Below are positions 1-5,641 of a stretch of 7,913 bases of DNA, one piece after another. Where the stretch lies: contig CALPPJ020000045.1 of assembly GCA_943325425.2 (NCBI GenBank), positions 1 to 7,913 of the forward strand. The letters run 5' to 3'. Below the pieces are notes generated by a model. It did no database searches. It was given only the letters and a program-made list of their open reading frames with translations, and was not told the DNA's origin. The stretch comes from Bifidobacterium breve (GTDB lineage Bacteria > Actinomycetota > Acidimicrobiia > Acidimicrobiales > Ilumatobacteraceae). How positions within the stretch are numbered: the first letter of the stretch is position 1; every line of letters starts with the position of its first letter. The position numbers were made by a program, and so were the translations under genes.

Positions 1-2
1 TG

Positions 3-464
3 GATGAACATGCAACATTCCCTCCGAAAGGCTTGCTGCCATTTTCCGAATGCGTAGGAATTGCTCAATCGGCCACCAATAATTTTGCGTACATCCATGG
101 GCGATTGGGTACCCGTGTCCAGCCTGGCGATGTGCATTTTCGCGATGGGGTGAAATCGGGTCAAGCTTTGATTCGGGGATGGTTCGCCTTTAACGATGAT
201 CGCCCGATTGACACGCGAGCTTTGTTATTGGCGAGCGATGCTTTTCCGCCGTCGGTTTTCAATCTTGATTTGCCAACCGCATGGGTTCCCACTATTGAAC
301 TCACCGTGCATACTCGAGCGATTCCAGCACCTGGCCCAGTGGCGTGCATTTTTTCAACGCGCTTTGTGCAAAACGGTTTGCTCGAAGAGGATGGTGAAAT
401 GTGGGATTCAAACGGCGTTCTGGTCGCACAAAGTCGCCAACTTGCACTAGCTCCGCGGCAGTAA
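3..464 (+). CDS. Acyl-CoA thioesterase-like protein (double hot-dog, C-terminal part), 5' partial
   Basis: The reading frame is open from the left edge (first full codon GAT at 3), so the gene begins outside the window; 153 residues to the TAA at 462-464 are visible. The visible part resembles the C-terminal hot-dog domain of thioesterase family proteins of the TesB/4HBT_3 type, which hydrolyse acyl-CoA to free acid and CoA in the cytoplasm. Recognisable pieces are LLLASDAFPP, carrying the Asp expected in the TesB-type active site, then the strand WVPTIELTVHTR, then the C-terminal EMWDSNGVLVAQSRQLAL, where TesB relatives carry the catalytic Gln. The family call comes from motif memory, without an alignment. 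The substrate cannot be told. The gene converges on rsmI with 10 bases between stop codons, so the two are not one operon. Confidence 0.72.
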   Translation, partial: DEHATFPPKGLLPFSECVGIAQSATNNFAYIHGRLGTRVQPGDVHFRDGVKSGQALIRGWFAFNDDRPIDTRALLLASDAFPPSVFNLDLPTAWVPTIELTVHTRAIPAPGPVACIFSTRFVQNGLLEEDGEMWDSNGVLVAQSRQLALAPRQ

Positions 465-480
465 CTGTTTTCGTTTACTG
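459..480. terminator. Possible weak bidirectional hairpin made by two convergent stop codons
   Basis: CAGTAA at 459-464 (last Gln codon and stop of the thioesterase gene) and TTACTG at 475-480 (complement of the last Gln codon and stop of rsmI) form a perfect 6-bp inverted repeat around a 10-base, T-rich loop. It lies exactly where two convergent genes end. The stem is short and A/T rich and has no clear U-tract, so it may be only a by-product of both genes ending in CAG TAA. Confidence 0.3.
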
Positions 481-1311
481 AGCGGATTTGTTGAGTTCGA
501 CGGCGCGGTTGTACACCGATTTTTTTGGTATGCCCAAAATGTGAGAGACCGCAGTTGATGCATCTCGTGTTGACGCTCCGCCCGCTAATTCTGCGATTAA
601 TAGACGATCAATATCGTCGGCAGTTGGCGGTGGGGCATCGGGGGCGCCGTGTAGCACTAGGACGAATTCGCCTTGGGGTTCATTCGTTCCGTAATGGTCG
701 ACGGCTTCGCCCAAAGTTCCGCGCCACACTTCTTCATGAATCTTGGTGAGTTCGCGACACAAAGCAACTTGGCGTTCGGGGCCGCACGCAACTGAAAGAT
801 CAACGAGCGTGCGATGCAAGCGATGCGGTGCTTCGTACAAGATGACAGTACGTCGTTGCAGTGCAAGTTCGTTGATGTGTGCGGCTCGTTCTTGACCGCT
901 GCGGGAAATGAAGCCATCAAAGATGAATCGATCAGTGGGTAGTCCGCTGATGATGAGGGCCATGATGAGTGCTGCAGGGCCAGGAATGGCACTCACGTTG
1001 TGCGCGGCATCAATGGCGGCGCGTACGAGTCGCGAACCCGGATCGCTGATTCCGGGTGTGCCGGCATCGGTGACTAGACACACGTCCCGCCCCTCGTTAA
1101 GAGCATCAAGCACTCGCGGAATTGAAGCATGCTCGGTGTGATCGTCAACGCGCATCAATGTGGCGGAAATGCTGAGATTGTGAAGGAGAAGTCCGGTGCG
1201 ACGGGTGTCTTCGCAACACACCAGACCTGCGTTGGTGAGTGCTTCGATGGCGCGAGGCGAAATATCGCCCATATTGCCAAGGGGCGTGGCCACGAGAATG
1301 AGATTGCTCAT
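475..1311 (-). CDS. rsmI: 16S rRNA (cytidine(1402)-2'-O)-methyltransferase RsmI
   Basis: RsmI 2'-O-methylates C1402 in helix 44 of 16S rRNA with S-adenosylmethionine, tuning decoding at the ribosomal P site. The 278-residue product has normal family length. Family blocks are visible in order: VATPLGNMGDISPRA (7-21), CEDTRRTGLLL (33-43), LVTDAGTPGISDPGSRLV (79-96), the SAM-site loop IPGPAALIMAL (109-119), SGLPTDRFIFDGF (122-134), YEAPHRLHRTL (159-169) and CRELTKIHEEVWRGTL (185-200). A small C-terminal helical region (about 233-275) follows. The ATG at 1309-1311 overlaps the upstream DUF192 stop codon as ATGA. There is no strong ribosome-binding site of its own, so translation is probably coupled. 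It is the last gene of the ychF-DUF192-rsmI cluster. Confidence 0.96.
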   Translation of the reverse strand: MSNLILVATPLGNMGDISPRAIEALTNAGLVCCEDTRRTGLLLHNLSISATLMRVDDHTEHASIPRVLDALNEGRDVCLVTDAGTPGISDPGSRLVRAAIDAAHNVSAIPGPAALIMALIISGLPTDRFIFDGFISRSGQERAAHINELALQRRTVILYEAPHRLHRTLVDLSVACGPERQVALCRELTKIHEEVWRGTLGEAVDHYGTNEPQGEFVLVLHGAPDAPPPTADDIDRLLIAELAGGASTRDASTAVSHILGIPKKSVYNRAVELNKSAQ

Positions 1312-1673
1312 TGTGGGGCTGCTTCATTTGTGTTGTCGCGCACTTCGATTTTGTTGCCGACTTGAATACCCCAGCGCGCAAAGGCTCCCTTTTCGGCTTC
1401 GATCACAGTGCGCGCCTGCCACACCGGTGCACCAAGTCGAAATTTTTGCATTGGCACAGTTTTGAGGACATTGCCGTTTGCATCGAGATAAGCGACGTCA
1501 ATAGGTATGCGCATGCCGAAGGTATGGACCCATCGACAATGTGGAATGACGAATGCGCCTTCTATGTGGGTTTGACCAGATAGACCTTTGCGTCGCGATG
1601 CGCGGTCGTTCGCTACTTCGGCGCTAGCCAAAACGCGACCTTCGGTGACAAGCCATGCTGAATGAGATGTCAT
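1308..1673 (-). CDS. DUF192 family protein (COG1430)
   Basis: A 121-residue protein matching the DUF192 family, whose biochemical role is unknown. Family marks are RRKGLSG (27-33), the core WVHTFGMRIPIDVAYLD (48-64) and the C-terminal block VIEAEKGAFARWGIQVG (90-106). Many DUF192 proteins carry a signal peptide or lipobox; this one has no hydrophobic N terminus and should be cytoplasmic. The start is well supported: a perfect AAGGAGG lies 6 bases upstream of the ATG at 1671-1673. Its stop codon overlaps the rsmI start (ATGA), and it begins 57 bases after ychF ends, so it is the middle gene of a probable three-gene operon. No function should be read from its neighbours. Confidence 0.92.
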   Translation of the reverse strand: MTSHSAWLVTEGRVLASAEVANDRASRRKGLSGQTHIEGAFVIPHCRWVHTFGMRIPIDVAYLDANGNVLKTVPMQKFRLGAPVWQARTVIEAEKGAFARWGIQVGNKIEVRDNTNEAAPQ

Positions 1674-1679
1674 GACTCG

Positions 1680-1686
1680 CCTCCTT
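1680..1686 (-). promoter_or_regulatory. Strong Shine-Dalgarno of the DUF192 gene
   Basis: On the minus strand AAGGAGG lies 6 bases before the ATG at 1673. It is the only full-consensus ribosome-binding site seen in the window and it fixes the start of the DUF192 gene. The contrast with the nearly leaderless ychF upstream suggests that ribosomes enter afresh at DUF192 and then pass to rsmI by coupling. Confidence 0.85.
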
Positions 1687-1703
1687 TATTTCTGAAGTCG
1701 TCA

Positions 1704-1718
1704 CTCAACAAGGTTGAG
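1704..1718 (-). other. Small inverted repeat between ychF and DUF192
   Basis: CTCAAC and GTTGAG form a perfect 6-bp stem with a 3-base loop in the 57-base gap after the ychF stop. No U-run follows on the minus strand, so it is not a convincing intrinsic terminator. It could be an mRNA processing or attenuating hairpin, or chance. Confidence 0.3.
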
Positions 1719-1730
1719 CGCAAGACCAAT

Positions 1731-2819
1731 TTAGACGTTGAAGCGGAACTCCATCACGTCACCGTCTTCGGGGTGATATTCCTTACCTTCAATGCGGATT
1801 TTGCCGACTTCTTTGGCTTTGTTCCAGGCGCCAATTTCGAGCAATTCGTCCCAGTGAATGACTTCAGCCTTAATGAAGCCTCGCTGGAAGTCGGTGTGAA
1901 TTCGACCAGCACATTCGGGAGCGCTGGAACCAGCGTAAAAAGTCCAGGCGCGGGTTTCTTTTTCACCTGTTGTGAAATAAGTGCGCAATCCAAGTAAGTG
2001 ATACGCACTGCGCACCATGCGGAACAGTGCGCCCTCACCGAGGCCGAAACCTTCAAGCATTTCGGCGCGTTCAACGGGATCGACAATCGTTGCCGCTTCT
2101 GCTTCAAGTTGCACGCACATACCGATGACTTCAACATTGGCACCAGCGGTTGAAAATTCATCGCGAACGATTTTTTCGACAGCCGGAATTTTGTCTAGTT
2201 CGTTTTCGCCGACATTCACTACTGCAAGCACGGAGCGATTGGTCAATAAGAAATATGGCTTGAGCGTTTCGCGCCATTCTTCTTTGAGTCCGGCACGGTA
2301 CAAAGGGAGTCCTTGACTAAGTGCGTCGTACGCAGCTTGCAGTGCCTCAAGTTCGCCAGCCGCAGACTTATCAAGTTTGGCCTGGCGGGTCGCCTGGGTG
2401 AGGCGCTTTTCGACAGTTTCAAGGTCGGCTAACGCAAGTTCAATTTCGACAACGCGCAAATGTTCGAGCGGATCAGATGGTCCAGGCACATCGTCGTCTT
2501 CGAAGGCGCGCAACACCAGAACGATGGCATCAACTTCGCGGATGTTGGCCAAGAACTTGTTACCGAGGCCTTCACCTTTGCTGGCACCTTCAACGAGGCC
2601 ACCAATGTCAACCACTTGAACCGAAGCGTGGATCAGCGATTTCGTCTTTGACATCACCGCGATGCGATCAAGTCGATCGTCAGGAACTTTGGCGACTCCG
2701 ATATTGGGGTCTTTGGTCGCAAAGGCGTATGGCGCAGCAAGTGCACCTCCACCAGTGAGAGCGTTGTACAGCGAGCTTTTGCCCGCGTTGGGGAGACCGA
2801 CTAATCCGAAGCGTTCCAT
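1731..2819 (-). CDS. ychF: Redox-regulated ATPase / Obg-like ATPase YchF (OLA1 family)
   Basis: YchF is a universal P-loop protein of the Obg family that prefers ATP, binds ribosomes and takes part in stress responses. From the ATG at 2817-2819 the product has 362 residues, the usual length. The P-loop reads GLPNAGKSS (8-16), the G3 region VDIGGLVEGASKGEGLGN (70-87) and the G4 position NVGE (202-205) instead of NKxD, the trait linked to ATP use in this family. A helical insert (about 120-185) and a C-terminal TGS domain (about 278-361) with YFTTGEKETRAW and IHTDFQRGFIKAEVI complete it. The frame runs open to GTG or ATG codons near 2843, but those 8 extra residues are outside the family and overlap the promoter. 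Compared with the usual NVGKST and DIAGL, it has Ala-Gly-Lys-Ser-Ser and Gly in place of Ala in G3. It is the first gene of the cluster with DUF192 and rsmI. Confidence 0.96.
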   Translation of the reverse strand: MERFGLVGLPNAGKSSLYNALTGGGALAAPYAFATKDPNIGVAKVPDDRLDRIAVMSKTKSLIHASVQVVDIGGLVEGASKGEGLGNKFLANIREVDAIVLVLRAFEDDDVPGPSDPLEHLRVVEIELALADLETVEKRLTQATRQAKLDKSAAGELEALQAAYDALSQGLPLYRAGLKEEWRETLKPYFLLTNRSVLAVVNVGENELDKIPAVEKIVRDEFSTAGANVEVIGMCVQLEAEAATIVDPVERAEMLEGFGLGEGALFRMVRSAYHLLGLRTYFTTGEKETRAWTFYAGSSAPECAGRIHTDFQRGFIKAEVIHWDELLEIGAWNKAKEVGKIRIEGKEYHPEDGDVMEFRFNV

Positions 2820-2829
2820 GACGCTAGGC

Positions 2830-2856
2830 AGGCTACCGACCACCGCACACGGTCAA
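2830..2856 (-). promoter_or_regulatory. Candidate promoter of ychF, near-leaderless
   Basis: On the minus strand a TTGACC (-35-like, 2851-2856) is followed after 15 bases by TAGCCT (-10-like, 2830-2835), and the ychF ATG begins 10 bases further on. The 15-base spacing is short. No Shine-Dalgarno lies before the ATG. The layout suggests transcription starts at or within a few bases of the ATG. Confidence 0.5.
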
Positions 2857-2875
2857 GTCATTCACACACTCGATC

Positions 2876-3601
2876 ATGCAACTCATATACATCTCAAAGA
2901 CGAAATACGTACTTCTCATAACGCTTGCTGCACTGATCGGACTGGCCTCAACGGCACATGTGGGTTCGGCGCGGCCAGTTCGTGCCGAACCTAAACCGTG
3001 TGCGACCTACGAAATTGAAGGCACGATCGAATCAGGGCTTGATTTTGTGCCCGGCCCAGCAACCGATACGGGCGACCAGGTACTAGTGCGTCAAGCCAAG
3101 GTGTACTTGCATCTAGATGACGTCGCTTTGGATCGGCATCAAGTATTTGCCACTTTTACGGGTGCCTTGAACGAAATGATCGGGGATCCCGTCCTGTTGG
3201 TCACTAACGGTGAGGGTCGGGCCACAGTTGATGTGCCACCGGGGGCAGTCAATGTGGCCTTCATGACCGAAAGTCCCGGTTCGGGGAATTGCGCAGACCG
3301 CCCTGAGCCCGGGGACGAACCGGTCATCGTGGCTGTGGATGTTCCCGTTCAGCCAACAATCGATGGGCCGATTGGCGGTAATCAAGGAGTTACTCACGAC
3401 GACATTTTTGACCCGATCGTCGGTGGCGAAGTGGAGGCCAACAATGCGCAGGGTGATCTCCCGCTTGCCTTAGAGGCGACGAGTGCTTTGACCGAACTTG
3501 CTCACACAGGGCCGATCTCGCCAGGGATTTTGGTGCTGACGACCGTTGTGTTGGGGGCTGGGATTGGTCTCGGTCTCGGCCGAGGGCGGCGGGTGACATA
3601 G
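2876..3601 (+). CDS. Secreted cell-wall protein with LAxTG (class E sortase type) sorting signal
   Basis: A 241-residue exported protein of unknown function. The N terminus is a signal peptide: basic KTK (8-10), a hydrophobic core (about 11-25) and possible cleavage after STA (25-27) or VRA (35-37). The body (about 38-200) is acidic and probably beta-rich, with two cysteines (C42 and C139) that could form a disulfide. The C terminus is a full sorting signal: LAHTG (208-212), a hydrophobic stretch (about 217-235) and the basic tail RGRR. LAxTG is the motif known for class E sortases of Actinobacteria, so covalent attachment to peptidoglycan is inferred; no sortase gene is in the window. The ATG at 2876 has no clear ribosome-binding site, and it faces ychF across 56 bases. 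The central domain is not recognised. Confidence 0.8.
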   Translation: MQLIYISKTKYVLLITLAALIGLASTAHVGSARPVRAEPKPCATYEIEGTIESGLDFVPGPATDTGDQVLVRQAKVYLHLDDVALDRHQVFATFTGALNEMIGDPVLLVTNGEGRATVDVPPGAVNVAFMTESPGSGNCADRPEPGDEPVIVAVDVPVQPTIDGPIGGNQGVTHDDIFDPIVGGEVEANNAQGDLPLALEATSALTELAHTGPISPGILVLTTVVLGAGIGLGLGRGRRVT

Positions 3602-3689
3602 GGGACGAGTAAAAATCCCTGAGTAAAAAATCTGGTTTCATGTCCGCTCGAGTTCGTTCTGGCGACTCGGGCTGTAGGCTCACATACCT
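3602..3689. other. Gap before bL37, with a short direct repeat
   Basis: The 88-base gap between the LAHTG gene and the bL37 gene contains an imperfect direct repeat: GAGTAAAAATC at 3607-3617 and GAGTAAAAAATC at 3621-3632, start to start 14 bases. No hairpin with a U-run was found that would end the upstream gene. The right end carries the -10-like box described separately. Confidence 0.4.
3675..3680 (+). promoter_or_regulatory. Candidate -10 box of a leaderless bL37 transcript
   Basis: TAGGCT lies 9 bases before the bL37 ATG, so an expected start site would fall at or next to the A of the ATG. There is no Shine-Dalgarno in the 9 bases between. Only a weak -35 candidate (TTCGTT, 3653-3658) is present. 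The box and spacing mirror TAGCCT before ychF. Confidence 0.5.
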
Positions 3690-3776
3690 ATGTCAAAGAA
3701 GACCAAGAAGCGCAAGGCTCGGCTCCGCCGCTCAAAGGCGAACCACGGTAAGCGCCCCAACATGGGTCGCGGCTGA
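3690..3776 (+). CDS. 50S ribosomal protein bL37
   Basis: A 28-residue, extremely basic peptide starts at the ATG 3690-3692 and stops at TGA 3774-3776. It is MSKKTKKRKARLRR, then SKANHGKRPN, then a short MGRG tail. The ANHGKRPN ending is the hallmark, as I recall it, of bL37, the very small protein found in mycobacterial large subunits buried among 23S rRNA helices; relatives are annotated in many Actinobacteria. The mycobacterial protein has about 24 residues and ends soon after RPN, so this one carries a few extra C-terminal residues. Fourteen of 28 residues are Lys or Arg, as expected for an rRNA-embedded peptide. The gene is so short that automated callers often miss it. It stands alone between a cell-wall protein and a VOC protein. 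Confidence 0.85.
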   Translation: MSKKTKKRKARLRRSKANHGKRPNMGRG

Positions 3777-3912
3777 GGTCAGTCTTTCTCGTTTCACCTG
3801 AATGTCCGGTCGCCCGGTACCAAGGTACGGGGTAGCAGTCTCACCGAGTCTCATTCGGACTCAATCAATCGAACCACCTGAACAATCCCACTCAATCTGG
3901 GGGTGTCATGCC
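3777..3912. other. Intergenic region with small repeats between bL37 and the VOC gene
   Basis: This 136-base stretch holds the hairpin at 3813-3832, a second inverted repeat GAGTC/GACTC (3846-3850 with 3858-3862, 7-base loop) and a direct repeat of CACCTGAA (3795-3802 and 3875-3882, 80 bases apart). I found no clear -35/-10 pair. The frame of the VOC gene is open back to an ATG at 3802, but the 37 codons before 3913 do not look like VOC sequence and run across these structures, so I treat them as untranslated. No known riboswitch class is recognised. Confidence 0.4.
3813..3832 (+). terminator. Hairpin downstream of bL37, possible terminator or leader structure
   Basis: CCCGGTACC (3813-3821) pairs with GGTACGGGG (3824-3832) with one G-G mismatch; the innermost pair must open to give a 4-base loop. 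It lies 37 bases after the bL37 stop and 81 bases before the VOC start. No U-run follows, so it is either a weak terminator for bL37 or part of the VOC leader. Confidence 0.35.
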
Positions 3913-4587
3913 ATGACAACGATTTCCGATGTGTGGATGTCGTCTTCTATTGACCCGTGGCGTCGTCTCGGCTTTGCTGATTTTCCAGTATCACAGCCCG
4001 ATGGTTCAACTGTTCCTTGTGTTTCGATCGCTGGCTTAGGTTTTCGTTTCTTGTCAGAACTTTCTGACCCTTCAGCATTAGGAAGTTGTGTAAGCGGTTG
4101 GACATTGGTTTCAGACCTTGTGTCTGGCGATCGTGACTTGTTGTCAGTTGACGGCATCGCGACACATGTGATCGCTGAACCTGTCGTTGCACCGCAATTG
4201 ACACATGCGCTGAACGTTGCATCAATCGATCACCTCGTGATCACCACAGGGTCGCTAGATCGAACATGCGGAGCGATCACTGAACAACTCGGATTGCCTT
4301 TGAAGCGAATTCGTGATGCGGGACATGGAGTGCGTCAAGGTTTTCATCGCGCTGGCTCCATCATTTTGGAAATAGTTGAACGTCCCGACTTGGCATCAGA
4401 AACCGCTGCCGAAATTTGGGGCGTGGTGTTTGTTGTTGAAGATCTTGATGCGGCCGTGACATGGCTCGGTCCCGATGCGATCGGCGCTCCACGCGATGCC
4501 GTACAAAGTGGTCGCCGTATTGCCTCGGTGAAAAAAGAAGTGGGGCTTGGTTTACCGGTGGCCTTAATGTCACCGCACGTACGCTGA
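3913..4587 (+). CDS. VOC (glyoxalase/dioxygenase-fold) family protein
   Basis: A 224-residue protein if read from the ATG at 3913, preceded by a G-rich GGGGGTG stretch as weak ribosome-binding site. The C-terminal half (about 104-220) is a vicinal oxygen chelate module: it opens with SIDHLVITTG (H107 a possible metal ligand), runs through LGLPLKRIRDAGHGVRQGF and the strand SIILEIVE (E153 or E156 a possible second ligand), and has a second unit at WGVVFVVEDLDAAVTWLG ending in GLGLPVALMSP. The N-terminal half (about 13-50: DPWRRLGFADF, then IAGLGFRFL) looks like a worn VOC half without clear metal ligands. The substrate and reaction are unknown; the fold covers glyoxalases, extradiol dioxygenases and resistance proteins. 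It converges on the nuclease gene with 3 bases between stop codons. Confidence 0.72.
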   Translation: MTTISDVWMSSSIDPWRRLGFADFPVSQPDGSTVPCVSIAGLGFRFLSELSDPSALGSCVSGWTLVSDLVSGDRDLLSVDGIATHVIAEPVVAPQLTHALNVASIDHLVITTGSLDRTCGAITEQLGLPLKRIRDAGHGVRQGFHRAGSIILEIVERPDLASETAAEIWGVVFVVEDLDAAVTWLGPDAIGAPRDAVQSGRRIASVKKEVGLGLPVALMSPHVR

Positions 4588-4590
4588 GGT

Positions 4591-5529
4591 TTACCAGCCG
4601 TCTTCTTCGTGTTTTTTCGCTAGGTACTCAAGACCTGTGGAACAATCGTTGTTTTTGGCGCACCAATTGCAATGTCCGGCTGGGCGTAAAACAGGTTCGG
4701 CATTTCCGAGTTTTAACTCAATGGCGCGAACGAGCCCGTCTTGTAGGCGGCGAGCAGTAGAGCGAAGGACGGCTTCAGAAATATCTTCCTGATGAACCTC
4801 AGCGGAATCGAGGTAATAACTGGCAACTTTTCTCGGTGCATTGCCAATCGCCAAGAAATCAATGAGCGCGTACAAACGTAAATCGTCGTAATGCGCGGGG
4901 GACCAACGGCCAGTTTTGAGATCAATAATGACTTTGTCGGGTGGTCTGCCAAGTGCAAGATCGACTTTGCCGCCAATACGAATTCGGTTATTCGACAGGT
5001 TGAGAGCAAGAGAACTTTCGACTTGGGGAATCCACGAACTTTTGATGGGCGGAAAACATTCGGTGAACCGTGTGAAAAGCGCACTGCATTCGCCAACGAG
5101 TTCGGCGCGAGCGAATTCGTCCAGCGTGATTAAGAACTCGCTGATTGATTTTCCGGCATCGTTGCTGAGCCGTGAAATTGATTCTTCAATGAGATCGGTT
5201 GGAGGCATGGGGTGACGCAAGTTGATCGACACCTCGATGGCCTTATGGACAATGGTGCCTTTGCAATTTGCGTTGGTCCACTCGAATGGTCCTTGACCAT
5301 CCAGAAAAAAGCCTTCACACGAGAGCGCATTCGTGAGGCTTTGTTTGCTGAGATAAAAGCGGTTCTCGTAGGTGGCAATGTCAGGAAGCAGATGAGCAAC
5401 GGGCAGCAGGGCTTGTTCGAGATCGGCACGAATTTCGTCGGCGAGTGAGGGTGGAACCTCGGGCCGGGGCTCGGACTTGCCGAGCATGTCAATGACCTTT
5501 TGTTGGGCGGGGTTATAGGTCTCAGACAC
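4591..5529 (-). CDS. RecB/Cas4-like PD-(D/E)XK nuclease with probable 4Fe-4S staple
   Basis: A 312-residue protein with a GTG start (5527-5529) and GAGG 7 bases upstream. It carries the core of the PD-(D/E)XK superfamily in RecB-type order: GTIVHKAIE (H95), IGGKVDLALG (D190), the catalytic pair in VIIDLKTG (D203, K205) and RLYALIDFLA (Y220), where RecB proteins have QL.lYa. Four cysteines, C71 in the N-terminal region and C287, C290 and C296 near the C terminus (CNWCAKNNDC), match the pattern that holds a 4Fe-4S cluster in AddB and Cas4 enzymes. The family cuts or resects DNA during repair; its role here is inferred. No helicase domain is fused and none is adjacent, and no Cas gene is near, so Cas4 is unlikely. 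Actinobacteria often carry such stand-alone RecB-family proteins of unknown duty. It is divergent from the 109-aa gene. Confidence 0.87.
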   Translation of the reverse strand: MSETYNPAQQKVIDMLGKSEPRPEVPPSLADEIRADLEQALLPVAHLLPDIATYENRFYLSKQSLTNALSCEGFFLDGQGPFEWTNANCKGTIVHKAIEVSINLRHPMPPTDLIEESISRLSNDAGKSISEFLITLDEFARAELVGECSALFTRFTECFPPIKSSWIPQVESSLALNLSNNRIRIGGKVDLALGRPPDKVIIDLKTGRWSPAHYDDLRLYALIDFLAIGNAPRKVASYYLDSAEVHQEDISEAVLRSTARRLQDGLVRAIELKLGNAEPVLRPAGHCNWCAKNNDCSTGLEYLAKKHEEDGW

Positions 5530-5641
5530 TCGTGTACCTCATGGCCAAACCTTAGGTCGGGGGTGGGGCATCGTGAGTTGATCGGCTGTCTCAAGTCGCC
5601 CGAGTTCTGTGCCACACCCCTTTGTCAAAGTGTTCTTTCTC
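5530..5641. other. Divergent intergenic region with a short palindrome
   Basis: This 112-base gap separates the divergent nuclease and 109-aa genes and should hold both promoters. On the minus strand TAAGGT (5549-5554) is a candidate -10 for the nuclease gene, and GAGG (5537-5540) is its ribosome-binding site. On the plus strand CTTTG-T-CAAAG (5620-5630) is a perfect 11-base palindrome ending 11 bases before the ATG at 5642, a possible operator; TTGTCA within it also resembles a -35 box. None is strong evidence alone. Confidence 0.35.

Noticed and set aside
1704..1718. Intrinsic terminator separating ychF from DUF192.
   Set aside because: The 6-bp stem has no U-run after it on the minus strand, so I list it only as an inverted repeat and keep the genes as a probable operon.
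2820..2843. Upstream start of YchF giving an extra MVGSLPSV.
   Set aside because: YchF proteins begin a few residues before the P-loop, as from the ATG at 2819; the extension would be encoded by the -10 region.
2662..2994. Rightward open frame over the ychF start and the LAHTG gene start.
   Set aside because: It overlaps two well-supported genes in other frames and has no family likeness.
3802..3912. Extended start of the VOC protein at the ATG 3802.
   Set aside because: The 37 added residues have no VOC-like sequence, no ribosome-binding site precedes 3802, and the segment runs across the hairpins of the intergenic region.
4591..5529. Cas4 of a CRISPR locus.
   Set aside because: The cysteine and nuclease motifs are shared by Cas4 and RecB-type proteins, but no other Cas gene and no array of direct repeats with spacers is in the window, and the protein is longer than typical Cas4.
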